A stretch of 64,000 nt of DNA, taken from CALHVX01 sp964640725 (lineage in GTDB: Bacteria > Pseudomonadota > Gammaproteobacteria > Pseudomonadales > Azotimanducaceae). Each line of letters opens with the position of its first letter. Within the stretch, counting starts at the first letter, position 1. This document shows, in pieces, positions 36,109-44,259 of the stretch. The notes under the pieces are model-generated. The model was not told the DNA's origin. It saw only the letters and a program-made list of their open reading frames with translations, and did not search any database. The DNA lies in NCBI GenBank assembly GCA_964640725.1, contig CAZXIJ010000005.1, forward strand, positions 124,001-188,000, read 5' to 3'. The position numbers were made by a program, and so were the translations under genes.

Positions 36109-36490
36109 CAGTCAGGTGCGTTGCACCATTGCGGCCCGACTGGCAACCGGCTTCACCGAAGCTGCCGTTCGTCGCCAAGGCTTGAGACACCTCACAAGTT
36201 TTCACACTGAGCTTGTGGAGGCGCCGGAATTTCGGGTGCTATAGTCGGTGTCGTGGGACGGGATTCCACACGTAAGCAAGACACTTGAACACTTCGTTGC
36301 TGACCAGCGACGGCCCACGGCACCCCCAAAGACCCGCAGCGGCGCCCACTGAAGGCGTGCAAAGATGGATCGGGGCCGCCAGCAAGCATGCGCCGGATGA
36401 CTCCGGCATCGCCGCCGGCAACGCAAGAGCCTGTTACTTTCGCGCAGACGCGCGCGTGTGCAAGGGCACACGGGGACACACGGGGCGGAC
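36109..36490. other. Intergenic region upstream of the ParA-type gene
   Basis: About 380 bases with no convincing gene. It contains an inverted repeat CACAAG (36193-36198) / CTTGTG (36212-36217) and, just after it, an extended -10 (TGC-TATAGT, 36237-36245). Frames on both strands here have low-complexity, unconserved-looking products. The leader between the promoter and the next ATG would be about 240 bases. Confidence 0.5.
36237..36245 (+). promoter_or_regulatory. Extended -10 promoter upstream of the ParA-type gene
   Basis: TGC followed by TATAGT (five of six consensus bases). The inverted repeat CACAAG-N13-CTTGTG ends 19 bases before it, covering the -35 area, so regulated initiation is likely. 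Confidence 0.45.
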
Positions 36491-37261
36491 ATGCATCCGA
36501 ACGCAAGACGGATTTTGGTAGTCAATGGCAAGGGCGGTTGCGGCAAGACAACCATCGCCACGAATCTGGCTATCGCCTATGCGGCGCGCAAGGAGCGCGT
36601 TGCGCTCATCGACAACGACCCCCAGGCGGCCAGCACTTTTTGGGGCGAACAGCGCGGCGACGCGGCACCCAAGGTTGATGTCGTGCCAGCCTTCCGCCGG
36701 GCATCCATGTACGAAACGCAAGCCTTCCAGAACCGGCTGGCGCCGACCACCAGCCGAATCATCGTCGACGGGCAATCGAACGCCCGCGATCAGGACCTCG
36801 AGCTGCTGATCCGACAGGCAGACGTCATTCTGATTCCGCTGCTGCCTTCGGCCATCGATATGCACGTGGGCGAGCGCTTTATCACCGAGCTCCTGACCCA
36901 CCGGGTCTACCGGAACGCGCCACGACCGGTTGCCGCCATCGCCAACCGCGTCCAGCCGAACACCGAAACGCACCAGAAGCTTATGCAGTTCCTGAACTGC
37001 CTGGATGTGCCCTGCGTTGCGACCTTCCGCGACAGCCCGGTCTACACCCAGGCCGCAGAGCTGGGCCGGGGCGTGGTGGACATGAAAGAACATCGCGCAG
37101 CGCGCAAGGAGTGCGGTGCCTGGTGGCAGCTGGTGGACTGGATCGACGAACAGCCCAAAAGCGCCCGGGTCACGGTCAGCGAGCTGCGACAGCGGCCCAA
37201 GGCAGCGCAACGCCATGGCGATGCGCAGCCGGCGCCGTCCTCGGAAAGCCTTTCCGCCTGA
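36491..37261 (+). CDS. Orphan ParA/MinD-type ATPase
   Basis: About 256 residues. The deviant Walker A is KGGCGKTT (Lys14 signature lysine, Lys19), followed by DNDPQAASTFW and a Walker B-like IIVDGQSN in which the usual Asp-x-Pro is replaced by Asp-Gly-Gln. The protein resembles the small ParA family found as single genes (ParA/ParC-like positioning ATPases). No parB or parS-type repeat is adjacent. I choose ATG 36491; a GTG at 36458 in the same frame lacks a ribosome-binding site. The next gene (ABC-F) starts 44 bases downstream. Confidence 0.8.
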   Translation: MHPNARRILVVNGKGGCGKTTIATNLAIAYAARKERVALIDNDPQAASTFWGEQRGDAAPKVDVVPAFRRASMYETQAFQNRLAPTTSRIIVDGQSNARDQDLELLIRQADVILIPLLPSAIDMHVGERFITELLTHRVYRNAPRPVAAIANRVQPNTETHQKLMQFLNCLDVPCVATFRDSPVYTQAAELGRGVVDMKEHRAARKECGAWWQLVDWIDEQPKSARVTVSELRQRPKAAQRHGDAQPAPSSESLSA

Positions 37262-37305
37262 CCACTCTGACTTGAAGAGGGTCCCTGCGGGGGCACGCCA
37301 ACGCC

Positions 37306-39255
37306 GTGATCCAGGGACAGCAATTCAGCTTTGAGCGCGGTGAGCGAGTCATTTTCGAGCAGTGCTCGTTCATGCTCCACGCCGGCCAGCGCATCGGCAT
37401 CGTTGGCCGCAACGGCGCTGGCAAATCCACCCTCTTCGAGTTGCTCAAGGGCAACCTGCAGCCGAGCGCCGGCGATCTGGACGTGCCCGCCGACTGGCGC
37501 ATCACCCACATGGCGCAGGAAGTCACGCCGAGTGCGCGCTCCGCCCTGGAGTTCGTGATCGACGGGCACATCGAGCTGCGCGCCCTCGAAGCTGACCTGG
37601 CAAAGGCAGAAGCCGACAACGACGCCATGGCCCTGGCGACCGCCCACGACCGGATGGCGGACCTGGGCGGCTACGAGGCCGAGGCGCGAGCCGGCCAGAT
37701 CCTGTACGGGCTCGGCTTCGGCAAGGACGATTTCGCCAAGGCGCACCAGGAGTTTTCCGGCGGCTGGCGGATCCGCCTGTCACTGGCCCAGGCCCTGATG
37801 CGGCCGACCGATTTGCTGCTCCTGGACGAGCCCACCAACCACCTCGACCTGGAAGCGACCGTCTGGCTCGAAGGCTACCTGCAGCAGTTCGAAGGCACGC
37901 TGCTGGTGATCGCCCACGACCGGGCGTTCCTGGATACGGTCTCGACCCACATCCTGCACCTGCAGCGCGCCGCGATGACCAGCTACAAAGGCAACTACAG
38001 CAGCTTCGAGGCGCAGCGGCTGGCAAAGCTGGAGCAGCAGCAAGCGCTGGCCCGCAAGCAGGCCGCGAAGATGGAACACATGATGGACTTCGTGCGCCGG
38101 TTCCGCGCCAAGGCTTCCAAGGCCAAGCAGGCACAAAGCCGGTTGAAGGCCCTGGAGCGCATGGAGCAGGTTGCCGTCATGCAGGCGGACTCGCCCTATC
38201 GTCTGAGCTTCCCGAATCCCGAGGCGCTGTCGACGCCGCTGATCGGGCTGAGCGACCTGGCCCTGGGCTACGGCAACAGCCGAGTGCTCGATGACATCAA
38301 AGCCTCGATCATGCCCGGAGACCGGATCGGGATACTGGGCGAGAACGGCGCCGGCAAGTCCACGCTGCTGAAGGCCGTCGTTGGCGACCTCAAACCGCAA
38401 TCGGGGGACATCGTGCGCGGCAAGCACAGCCAGGTCGGCTACTTCGCGCAGCACCAGCTCGAGACGCTGAGCCGGCACGACACGCCGCTGGAAACCTATT
38501 GCCGACGCTTCGCGGTGACCGAACAGCAGGGCCGGGACGCGCTCGGGCACTGGGGCTTTGACGGGACCATGGTCAACCGCCCGGTTGACAGCCTGTCCGG
38601 CGGCGAAAAAGCCAGGCTGGTGCTGGCCATCATCGCCCGGGAACAACCGGCCATCCTGGTGCTGGACGAGCCCACCAACCATCTGGACCTGGACATGCGG
38701 GAAGCCCTGTCCATGTCCCTGCAAAGCTACGAAGGCGCGTTGCTGCTGGTCTCGCATGATCGCAGCTTGCTGGAGCGTTGCGTGGACGAGTACTGGATCG
38801 TGCGCGACGGGCGGGTGGAGCGTTACCAGGACACCGTTGGCGACTACGCGCAATGGGTCCGCAGCGAGCGCGGCGGCAAGGGTGCCGGGCGCAGCAAGCG
38901 CAAAGGGAATTCCGCGAAAACCAGCTCGTCGGCCAATCCACCCAGCGCTTCGGGCCCAGCAACAGGGTCGGAGCCTTCAGCGGCGCAGCGCCGCAAGGAG
39001 GCTGCCGCTGCGCGCCGGGCCCTGAAACCGCTGCGCGACGAGCAGAAGAAGCTGGAGACCCGAATTTCGACGCTGGAGCGTCAGATCGGCGAGGTGGAAG
39101 GCAAGCTCGCGGACCCGGAGAGCTACGCGGCACTGCCGCCAGCAGAGCTCGACGAGCTCATGGCCCAATCGGGAAAGCTGAGAAAAAAATTGGACGACAC
39201 TGAGCAGGCCTGGTTCAGCCTGACCGAGCAGATCGACTCAAAATCTGCCGGCTGA
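37306..39255 (+). CDS. ABC-F family ATPase (YheS/Uup-like)
   Basis: A 649-residue soluble protein with two ABC domains. Walker A motifs are GRNGAGKST (34-42) and GENGAGKST (345-353), the signatures are FSGGWRIRLSLAQ and LSGGEKARLVLA, and Walker B with the ABC-F hallmark is LLDEPTNHLDLEA. The linker holds the interdomain helices (QLAKLEQQQALARKQAAKM region). The basic/coiled-coil C-terminus (LRDEQKKLETRISTLERQIG) resembles YheS. ABC-F proteins act on the ribosome E site. It starts at GTG; no in-frame ATG precedes the conserved FSFERGERV. Confidence 0.9.
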   Translation: MIQGQQFSFERGERVIFEQCSFMLHAGQRIGIVGRNGAGKSTLFELLKGNLQPSAGDLDVPADWRITHMAQEVTPSARSALEFVIDGHIELRALEADLAKAEADNDAMALATAHDRMADLGGYEAEARAGQILYGLGFGKDDFAKAHQEFSGGWRIRLSLAQALMRPTDLLLLDEPTNHLDLEATVWLEGYLQQFEGTLLVIAHDRAFLDTVSTHILHLQRAAMTSYKGNYSSFEAQRLAKLEQQQALARKQAAKMEHMMDFVRRFRAKASKAKQAQSRLKALERMEQVAVMQADSPYRLSFPNPEALSTPLIGLSDLALGYGNSRVLDDIKASIMPGDRIGILGENGAGKSTLLKAVVGDLKPQSGDIVRGKHSQVGYFAQHQLETLSRHDTPLETYCRRFAVTEQQGRDALGHWGFDGTMVNRPVDSLSGGEKARLVLAIIAREQPAILVLDEPTNHLDLDMREALSMSLQSYEGALLLVSHDRSLLERCVDEYWIVRDGRVERYQDTVGDYAQWVRSERGGKGAGRSKRKGNSAKTSSSANPPSASGPATGSEPSAAQRRKEAAAARRALKPLRDEQKKLETRISTLERQIGEVEGKLADPESYAALPPAELDELMAQSGKLRKKLDDTEQAWFSLTEQIDSKSAG

Positions 39256-39354
39256 GCCCAGTGTCGTCCGGTGCTGTCGACGGGCAAGGCCGTCGCAACC
39301 CCTGGCCAGCATTTCGGCCAACGGGAACGCTCTTGGGGAACGGTTCCTCGAAAC

Positions 39355-40392
39355 TCAGTCTTCCTCGACAATGATCTCCATATCGTCGCCGGTCGATTCG
39401 ATACGAATCCTGCGGACGATCTTCTCGGCCTTGTTGAAAGCGCCGGCGTCGACCTTAACGGCACGCTCGCGCCCCTTCCGGCGCACCTTCGCCTCGAGGG
39501 TGCCCGTATCGGCCTTGGCAATGAGCGCCTGCGCCAGGGTGGCATCGGTGACCGGCTCATCGTTCAGCGACAACAGGACATCGCCGTTGCGCAGCTCGCC
39601 GCTGCCGCTGGGTGCATCAATAACCAGCACGCCCGCCTCAACGCCAAAGTAGCCGCCCAGACTTTCGTCCAGGTCAATCAGCCGGGGCTGCTCGCGGCTC
39701 AGGTTAATGACCTGCGAGCGCATGCCGCTCATATTCATGCCCGGCGTGGCGAGCGCCGCGGCGCTCATCGCAACGCTCTGCGCTGCCGCTGCGATCCCCT
39801 CTTCCAGCCCGTCGAGATCAACATCGATACCGAAACGATCTTTGAGCGCTGCCATCGTTGCGGTGACCTCTTTGTCGTGCCCGCGAGTGGTCACGGTGGC
39901 CGGGTACTCGTCACCGTCACGCTCAAAGACCACCGTGACCGGATCTCCGGCCGTGACCCGCTTCATCTCCCGAGACAGATTGCCGAGCGGCGAGGCGCCG
40001 GATTTGCCCAGGGACACGCCGTTGATCTTGATGATCTTGTCGCCGGGCTTCAGGCCAGCCTCTTCGGCACCGCCCCCGGGCGTGATGCCGGTCAAGCGCA
40101 GCTTGCCGTTGTTGCCGTTATCGTCGATCAGAATGCCGAGCATGGCCTTGCGTGGGTTCTTCGGCGAGCGCGAATACTTCTCCCGGTTCAGCTCTGCCAG
40201 TTTCTGCGCCGCGTCATCGAGCTGGCGGCGCGCCTCCGCCAGGCGCTGCTCCAGCTCCGAACCCACCATTTCCGGCGCATCCCCTGCCAGGACCGCCGGC
40301 GCAAAGGTCAGGCCGGCGAGCATCAGCAGCGCGCCGCTCACCGCCACCAGCACTCTCTGCCACAGCAGCGCGTGTTCCTTGGTGTTGTACAT
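39355..40392 (-). CDS. Membrane-anchored double-PDZ protein
   Basis: 345 residues. A hydrophobic N-terminal helix (VLVAVSGALLMLAGLTFAPA) could be a signal or anchor. It is followed by a coiled coil (ELEQRLAEARRQLDDAAQKL) and two PDZ domains: one around 75-165 (LGILIDDNG, GITPGGGAEEAGLKPGDKII) and one around 240-310 (GYFGVEAGVLVIDAPSGSG, LRNGDVLLSLND). No protease triad is present. The start has a strong GGAAGGAGG site. It lies 32 bases after the putative anti-sigma gene, so sigma, anti-sigma and PDZ protein form an operon. PDZ proteins in such operons can act in envelope sensing, but this is inference. Confidence 0.82.
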   Translation of the reverse strand: MYNTKEHALLWQRVLVAVSGALLMLAGLTFAPAVLAGDAPEMVGSELEQRLAEARRQLDDAAQKLAELNREKYSRSPKNPRKAMLGILIDDNGNNGKLRLTGITPGGGAEEAGLKPGDKIIKINGVSLGKSGASPLGNLSREMKRVTAGDPVTVVFERDGDEYPATVTTRGHDKEVTATMAALKDRFGIDVDLDGLEEGIAAAAQSVAMSAAALATPGMNMSGMRSQVINLSREQPRLIDLDESLGGYFGVEAGVLVIDAPSGSGELRNGDVLLSLNDEPVTDATLAQALIAKADTGTLEAKVRRKGRERAVKVDAGAFNKAEKIVRRIRIESTGDDMEIIVEED

Positions 40393-40424
40393 GGCGTACC
40401 TCCTTCCCGTTGTCAGCCCGCCCA

Positions 40425-41141
40425 TCAGTAGAGCCCTGCTGTGTCGGCCATTTGTTCCTGCTGGACCGCCACCAGGGTCTCCAGCAGCTGCACCCGTTGC
40501 CGCCACAGCTGTTCTTTGAGCTCCGGATTCATAGGCTCTTCTTCGATCAGAGCATTGAGCTCCGCATCCAGGTCAGCGATGCGATACAGCAGGGCCTGCC
40601 GGCTCCGGGCCGGCTGCTCGCTGGTGCTTGAGACCGGCAACCGGGCCACTGCCTCAAGCTGCTGAGATCGGCCAATGAGCTCAGAGATCGAGCTGGACAT
40701 GGCCGGTGCCGCGTTCTCGACCGCGGCGCCGTCAGCGACCAGCGGGGCAGGCCCGGAACCGGGCGCGGTGCCCGTGTCGGCCATCTGCGGCAGCCAGATG
40801 GCGCTGCCAAGGGCAGCCAGCAGGAACACGCTGGCCGCGGTGGCGAGGGGAAAGCGCAGCTGCCAGCGGCGCGGCTCAGGCTTCGCCTTGGCCGCGAACA
40901 GCGGCTGCACCTGCGGGCCGCTGTCCGGCGGGGGGCTGGCGAGTCGCCCCTGGATCCGTTCAAAGACCTCCGGGTCCGGCATCACATCCGGCAAGTCCCG
41001 CAGTGCGCCGCGGATCTGCTGCAGCTGCTCGAGCTGCGCCTGCGCATCTTCGTCGGCTGCTATATCGGCGCGCACCTCGGCGGGCAAGGGCTCGCCATCT
41101 CGCAGCGCAAGGAGTTCAGCAATGGTGGGTTGTCTGCTCAT
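40425..41141 (-). CDS. Putative anti-sigma factor (single-pass membrane protein)
   Basis: 238 residues. The N-terminus (IAELLALRDGEPLPAEVRADIAADEDAQAQLEQL has the spacing of an anti-sigma zinc-free helical domain) precedes one transmembrane helix (about 98-116, LATAASVFLLAALGSAIWLP) and a periplasmic helical domain (AELNALIEEEPMNPELKEQL). It starts four bases after the ECF sigma stop, which is the classic sigma/anti-sigma order. No zinc-binding HxxxCxxC motif is present. I call it anti-sigma from position and layout, not from clear family recognition. Confidence 0.65.
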   Translation of the reverse strand: MSRQPTIAELLALRDGEPLPAEVRADIAADEDAQAQLEQLQQIRGALRDLPDVMPDPEVFERIQGRLASPPPDSGPQVQPLFAAKAKPEPRRWQLRFPLATAASVFLLAALGSAIWLPQMADTGTAPGSGPAPLVADGAAVENAAPAMSSSISELIGRSQQLEAVARLPVSSTSEQPARSRQALLYRIADLDAELNALIEEEPMNPELKEQLWRQRVQLLETLVAVQQEQMADTAGLY

Positions 41142-41145
41142 AGTT

Positions 41146-41742
41146 TCACTTCGCTGTTGCCGGTTGCGACCCGCCGGACAGTGCCGGCTGATACCACTCG
41201 GCCAGTTTCTCGTAGCCCCGGGCCAGCTGGGACTTCGAGAAGCTGGTCGTCTTGCCCATCAACTCACCGATCTCCCGGTGCGTGTAGCCCTCGACGTCGT
41301 GGAGCCAAACCACGACTCGCGTCTCTGGCGTCAGCCGCTCCAGGGCACGCTCGATATCGGGCGTCGCCTCCATGGTGCCGCTGGCCGCGGATTCATCGTC
41401 CTGATCCAGCCAGCCGCCGCTGTCGTCCGGCCGGCCGTCATCCTGCAGCCGCCGGGCGTGCCAGGGGGAGCGCAGCCGCATCAGACAGAGGTTGATCGCG
41501 ACTTTGCGGATCCAGCCAATCAGGGCCTTTGGCTCCCGCACTTCGCCGCCGCGCTCGATCACCTGCACGAAGGTGTCCTGCACCACCTCCTGCGCCGCCT
41601 GCCGATCCTGCAACATCCGCACGGCGAGGCCCATAATTGGCGGGGCCACACAGCGGTAAAGCTCCCCATGCGCTGACGCGTCGCCCAGCGCGAGTTTGTG
41701 AGCGATTTCAGGCTCAAGTTGAATGTCGGCAAAGCCCGCCAT
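41146..41742 (-). CDS. ECF-type RNA polymerase sigma factor
   Basis: 198 residues with sigma region 2 (LYRCVAPPIMGLAVRMLQDRQAAQEVVQDTFVQV; region 2.3-2.4 includes IGWIRKVAINLCLMRLR) and region 4 with a helix-turn-helix (LERLTPETRVVVWLHDVEGYTHREIGELMG, followed by SFSKSQLARGYEKL). The linker between them is Asp/Gly-rich. It heads an operon with the putative anti-sigma and PDZ genes. Its target promoters cannot be read here; a GGAAC element on this strand (41860-41864) inside a palindrome may belong to an autoregulatory promoter. Confidence 0.9.
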   Translation of the reverse strand: MAGFADIQLEPEIAHKLALGDASAHGELYRCVAPPIMGLAVRMLQDRQAAQEVVQDTFVQVIERGGEVREPKALIGWIRKVAINLCLMRLRSPWHARRLQDDGRPDDSGGWLDQDDESAASGTMEATPDIERALERLTPETRVVVWLHDVEGYTHREIGELMGKTTSFSKSQLARGYEKLAEWYQPALSGGSQPATAK

Positions 41743-41844
41743 GGCATATAGATGCGCCAGCCCCGGAAAGGGTCGCAGCCGGTCGCACTTTTTTTGAAGA
41801 TACCTGCAAGGCTAGCGCACGCTCAGCCGGGGCTGGGCCGAAAT

Positions 41845-41863
41845 GTTCGACGAACGATCGTTC
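41845..41863. promoter_or_regulatory. Overlapping inverted repeats, candidate operator
   Basis: GTTCG-A-CGAAC overlaps the perfect 12-base palindrome GAACGATCGTTC. The element lies about 110 bases before the sigma-factor start and 320 before the TetR start. On the minus strand it contains GGAAC, a typical ECF -35 core. Confidence 0.35.
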
Positions 41864-42003
41864 CGTCCAGGTCGGATTACATTAACTTGGGTATCGGCGC
41901 CCCTAAAGGTGGTTAAATGCCCGGGCAAAGCCGCAAATCACGCTCGTACGACCGTTAGCAGCACATCTATATCGGCCGTTCGGTCCAGCGGCTACGGACC
42001 CGA

Positions 42004-42163
42004 GATAGACGGATAGACGGATAGACGGATAGANNNNNNNNNNNNNNNNNNNNNNNNNNNNNNNNNNNNNNNNNNNNNNNNNNNNNNNNNNNNNNNNNNN
42101 NNNNNNNNNNNNNNNNNNNNNNNNNNNNNNNNNGATAGACGGATAGACGGATAGACGGATAGA
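42004..42163 (+). repeat. 8-base tandem repeat (GATAGACG) containing a 100-N gap
   Basis: Three full copies and a partial one lie before the gap at 42034-42133, and three full and a partial copy after it. The phase fits one uninterrupted array of unknown length. It ends about 20 bases before the TetR start codon, so it lies in the promoter or 5' leader. Confidence 0.85.
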
Positions 42164-42182
42164 TGCGAACCAGGATGCCTTC

Positions 42183-42749
42183 ATGGACCAGAACGCCGCC
42201 AAAGATGCTCAGCGCGTCCAGCTGAACGACGCCCTGCGCGGCGTGTTCCTCGACGCCGGCTACGCCGGTGCGAGCCTGACCCGGCTCGCCGCTGCCACCG
42301 AGCTGGGCAAGGCCAGCCTTTACCACTACTACCCGGGCGGCAAGGCGGAGATGGCCCAGACCCTGGTGCGCGAGGCGATCTACCAGCTGCAGCTGGAAGT
42401 GTTCAGCCCCTTAAGCCGGGGCGGGCCACCGGAAGACCAGCTGCTGGCCTGCATCGACGGGTTTTCGCGCTACGTCGCTGGCGGGCAGCAAAACTGCATT
42501 ATCAGCCTGTTTACGGCCGAGCAGGCGCCGGTCGTTGACGGCCGTCAGATCGCGGCCCAGTTCGATGACTGGTGCCGGCAGCTTGCCGAGCCCTATGTCG
42601 CGCTGGGGCAAAAGCCAAAGGCAGCCTTGCGCAGTGCCCGCCAGCTGCTGGCCGGGCTCTACGGCGCGCTGGCGCTATCGCAGCTGCTGGGCGACCCGAA
42701 GGAATATCGCCGGGGCGCGAAGCGGCTCAAAAACCAGCTTCGCGGCTAG
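42183..42749 (+). CDS. TetR family transcriptional regulator
   Basis: 188 residues. The N-terminal helix-turn-helix domain runs through RVQLNDALRGVFLDAGYAGASLTRLAAATELGKASLYHYYPGG's region, with the typical GKASLYHYYPGGKAEM recognition segment. The ligand domain has a Cys-containing NCIISLFTAEQAP stretch as in the LmrA/YxaF-type subgroup. The ATG at 42183 has AGG eight bases upstream. The gene sits directly behind the 8-base repeat and converges with the flavoprotein gene, sharing the CTAG stop overlap. The target is unknown, but the flavoprotein/TVP38 operon next door is a candidate. Confidence 0.87.
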   Translation: MDQNAAKDAQRVQLNDALRGVFLDAGYAGASLTRLAAATELGKASLYHYYPGGKAEMAQTLVREAIYQLQLEVFSPLSRGGPPEDQLLACIDGFSRYVAGGQQNCIISLFTAEQAPVVDGRQIAAQFDDWCRQLAEPYVALGQKPKAALRSARQLLAGLYGALALSQLLGDPKEYRRGAKRLKNQLRG

Positions 42750-44176
42750 CGCAGCCAGCCTTGCACCCGCTCCAGCACGCGCAGCGCGCCCTGCGGGGCC
42801 CGGGCCTTGCGCCAGACCCCGGCGGAGAGCTTGTTGGCTTCAGAGTAAGTCGGGTAGATATGGATCACCCCCATGATCTTTTTCAGCCCCAGGCCATGGG
42901 TCATGGCGCTGACGAACTCGGTAATGAGCTCGCCGGCGTGCGGGCCAACGATGGTCGCGCCGAGGATCTTGTCGCTGCCCGGTTTGGTCAGCACTTTCAC
43001 CCAGCCTTCGGCGTTGCCCTCGGCGATCGCGCGATCCAGGTCGTCGAGGTTGTAGTGGGTCACATCGCAGGCAATGCCCTGCGCCGCGGCCTCGTCTTCT
43101 GACAACCCGACCCGGGCGACCTCCGGTTCTGTGTAAGTGCACCAGGGCACGACGTTGTAGTTGACCTTCGACTTCCAGATCCAGCCAAACATGGCGTTCA
43201 GCGACGCATAGCCTGCCTGGTGGCTGGCAATATGCGTGAACTGGTAAGGGCCTGCGACGTCGCCACAGGCAAAGATGTTCGGCTGCGAGGTGCGCAGATA
43301 CTCGTCCACCTCGATGGTGCCGTTCTTTGCCAGACGCACGCCGGCTGCCTCGAGGTTCAGGCTCTCGCTGTGCGGTCGCCGGCCCACCGCCACCAGGATC
43401 TTGTCGAACGGCAGCCGCTCCTTCGGGCCGCCGCCCGTGGGCTCGACGACCAGCACGTTACCTTCCACCGCGATTGCGTCCGTGCCGTTGCGAACGACCA
43501 CGCCTTCGGCCTCGAAGACCGCTTTAATGTGGGCTGACGCGTCCGCATCTTCTTTCGGAATCAGGTGCTCCGAGCGGTTGACCAGGGTGACCTGCGACCC
43601 AAGCCGGGCAAAGGACTGCGCCAGCTCGCAGCCAATGGGGCCGCCGCCGATCACCACCAGACGCCGGGGCTGCTCGCGGATCGCCCAGACATCGTCAGAG
43701 GTCAGCGCTCCGGCTTCTTGCAGGCCGGGAATGGGCGGCACGAAGGGCGTGCCGCCCGTTGCCAGGATAATGGACTTGCCGCTGATCACCTCGCCGTTGA
43801 CCTCGACCCGGTGGGCGTCGAGCAGCTTGGCCTCGCCAATGATGCAGTTCACCCCCAGCTCCGTGTAGCGCTCTACGGAATCCTTGGGCTTGATGGTGTC
43901 AATCGCAGCCTGCACCCGGTCCATCACGGCCGGGAAGTCCACCTCGGGCTCTACGGATTTCAGGCCGTAGTCGCTGCCGTGGCGCATCAAGTGCGCGGCT
44001 TTGGCTGCGCTGATCAGGGTTTTGCTGGGCACGCAGCCGGTGTTCAGGCAGTCGCCGCCCATCAGGTGCTTTTCGATCAGCGTCACCCGTGCCTTGAGTG
44101 TGGCAGCAATCAGCGCCGCAATCAGGCCGCCGGAACCTGCCCCGATCACGATCAGGTTGTTGTCGTAGTTCGCCAT
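42746..44176 (-). CDS. Mercuric reductase-like FAD/NAD(P) disulfide oxidoreductase
   Basis: 476 residues with the flavoprotein disulfide reductase plan. It has the FAD motif GAGSGG, the redox-active Cys43 and Cys48 in GDCLNTGCVPSK, the NAD(P) motif GGGPIGCELAQ, CGDVAG, and a C-terminal dimer domain ending IHIYPTYSEANKLSAG. In lipoamide dehydrogenase the catalytic base is the His of HPTLSE; here that position is Tyr441 (YPTYSE), as in MerA-like branches. There is no N-terminal HMA domain and no C-terminal Cys pair, so mercury reduction is unlikely. It lies 83 bases downstream of the TVP38 gene, a pairing I know from many proteobacteria. Confidence 0.85.
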   Translation of the reverse strand: MANYDNNLIVIGAGSGGLIAALIAATLKARVTLIEKHLMGGDCLNTGCVPSKTLISAAKAAHLMRHGSDYGLKSVEPEVDFPAVMDRVQAAIDTIKPKDSVERYTELGVNCIIGEAKLLDAHRVEVNGEVISGKSIILATGGTPFVPPIPGLQEAGALTSDDVWAIREQPRRLVVIGGGPIGCELAQSFARLGSQVTLVNRSEHLIPKEDADASAHIKAVFEAEGVVVRNGTDAIAVEGNVLVVEPTGGGPKERLPFDKILVAVGRRPHSESLNLEAAGVRLAKNGTIEVDEYLRTSQPNIFACGDVAGPYQFTHIASHQAGYASLNAMFGWIWKSKVNYNVVPWCTYTEPEVARVGLSEDEAAAQGIACDVTHYNLDDLDRAIAEGNAEGWVKVLTKPGSDKILGATIVGPHAGELITEFVSAMTHGLGLKKIMGVIHIYPTYSEANKLSAGVWRKARAPQGALRVLERVQGWLR

Positions 44177-44259
44177 GGGAAATCTCTTTCAGAAACAGTG
44201 GAAGGTGATGGTCCTGGTGCCCGGGCGCGCTCGCCAGGCGGGGGCAGTCAGGCAGCAGT

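Larger units (their letters stand above)
41743..42182. other. Divergent intergenic region between sigma and TetR genes, with gap
   Basis: About 440 bases, of which 100 are N. It holds the sigma-factor promoter region, two overlapping inverted repeats (GTTCG-A-CGAAC at 41845-41855 and GAACGATCGTTC at 41852-41863), then the 8-base repeat block on both sides of the gap. No gene is evident. Confidence 0.6.

Noticed and set aside
36285..36521. 78-codon plus-strand frame upstream of the ParA-type gene
   Set aside because: No ribosome-binding site and an unstructured composition; it overlaps the ParA gene start in another frame.
42004..42163. CRISPR array
   Set aside because: The unit is only eight bases, contiguous and without spacers, and no cas gene is present.
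42746..44176. Mercury resistance (MerA)
   Set aside because: It lacks the N-terminal metal-binding domain and the C-terminal vicinal cysteines, and no other mer gene is nearby.
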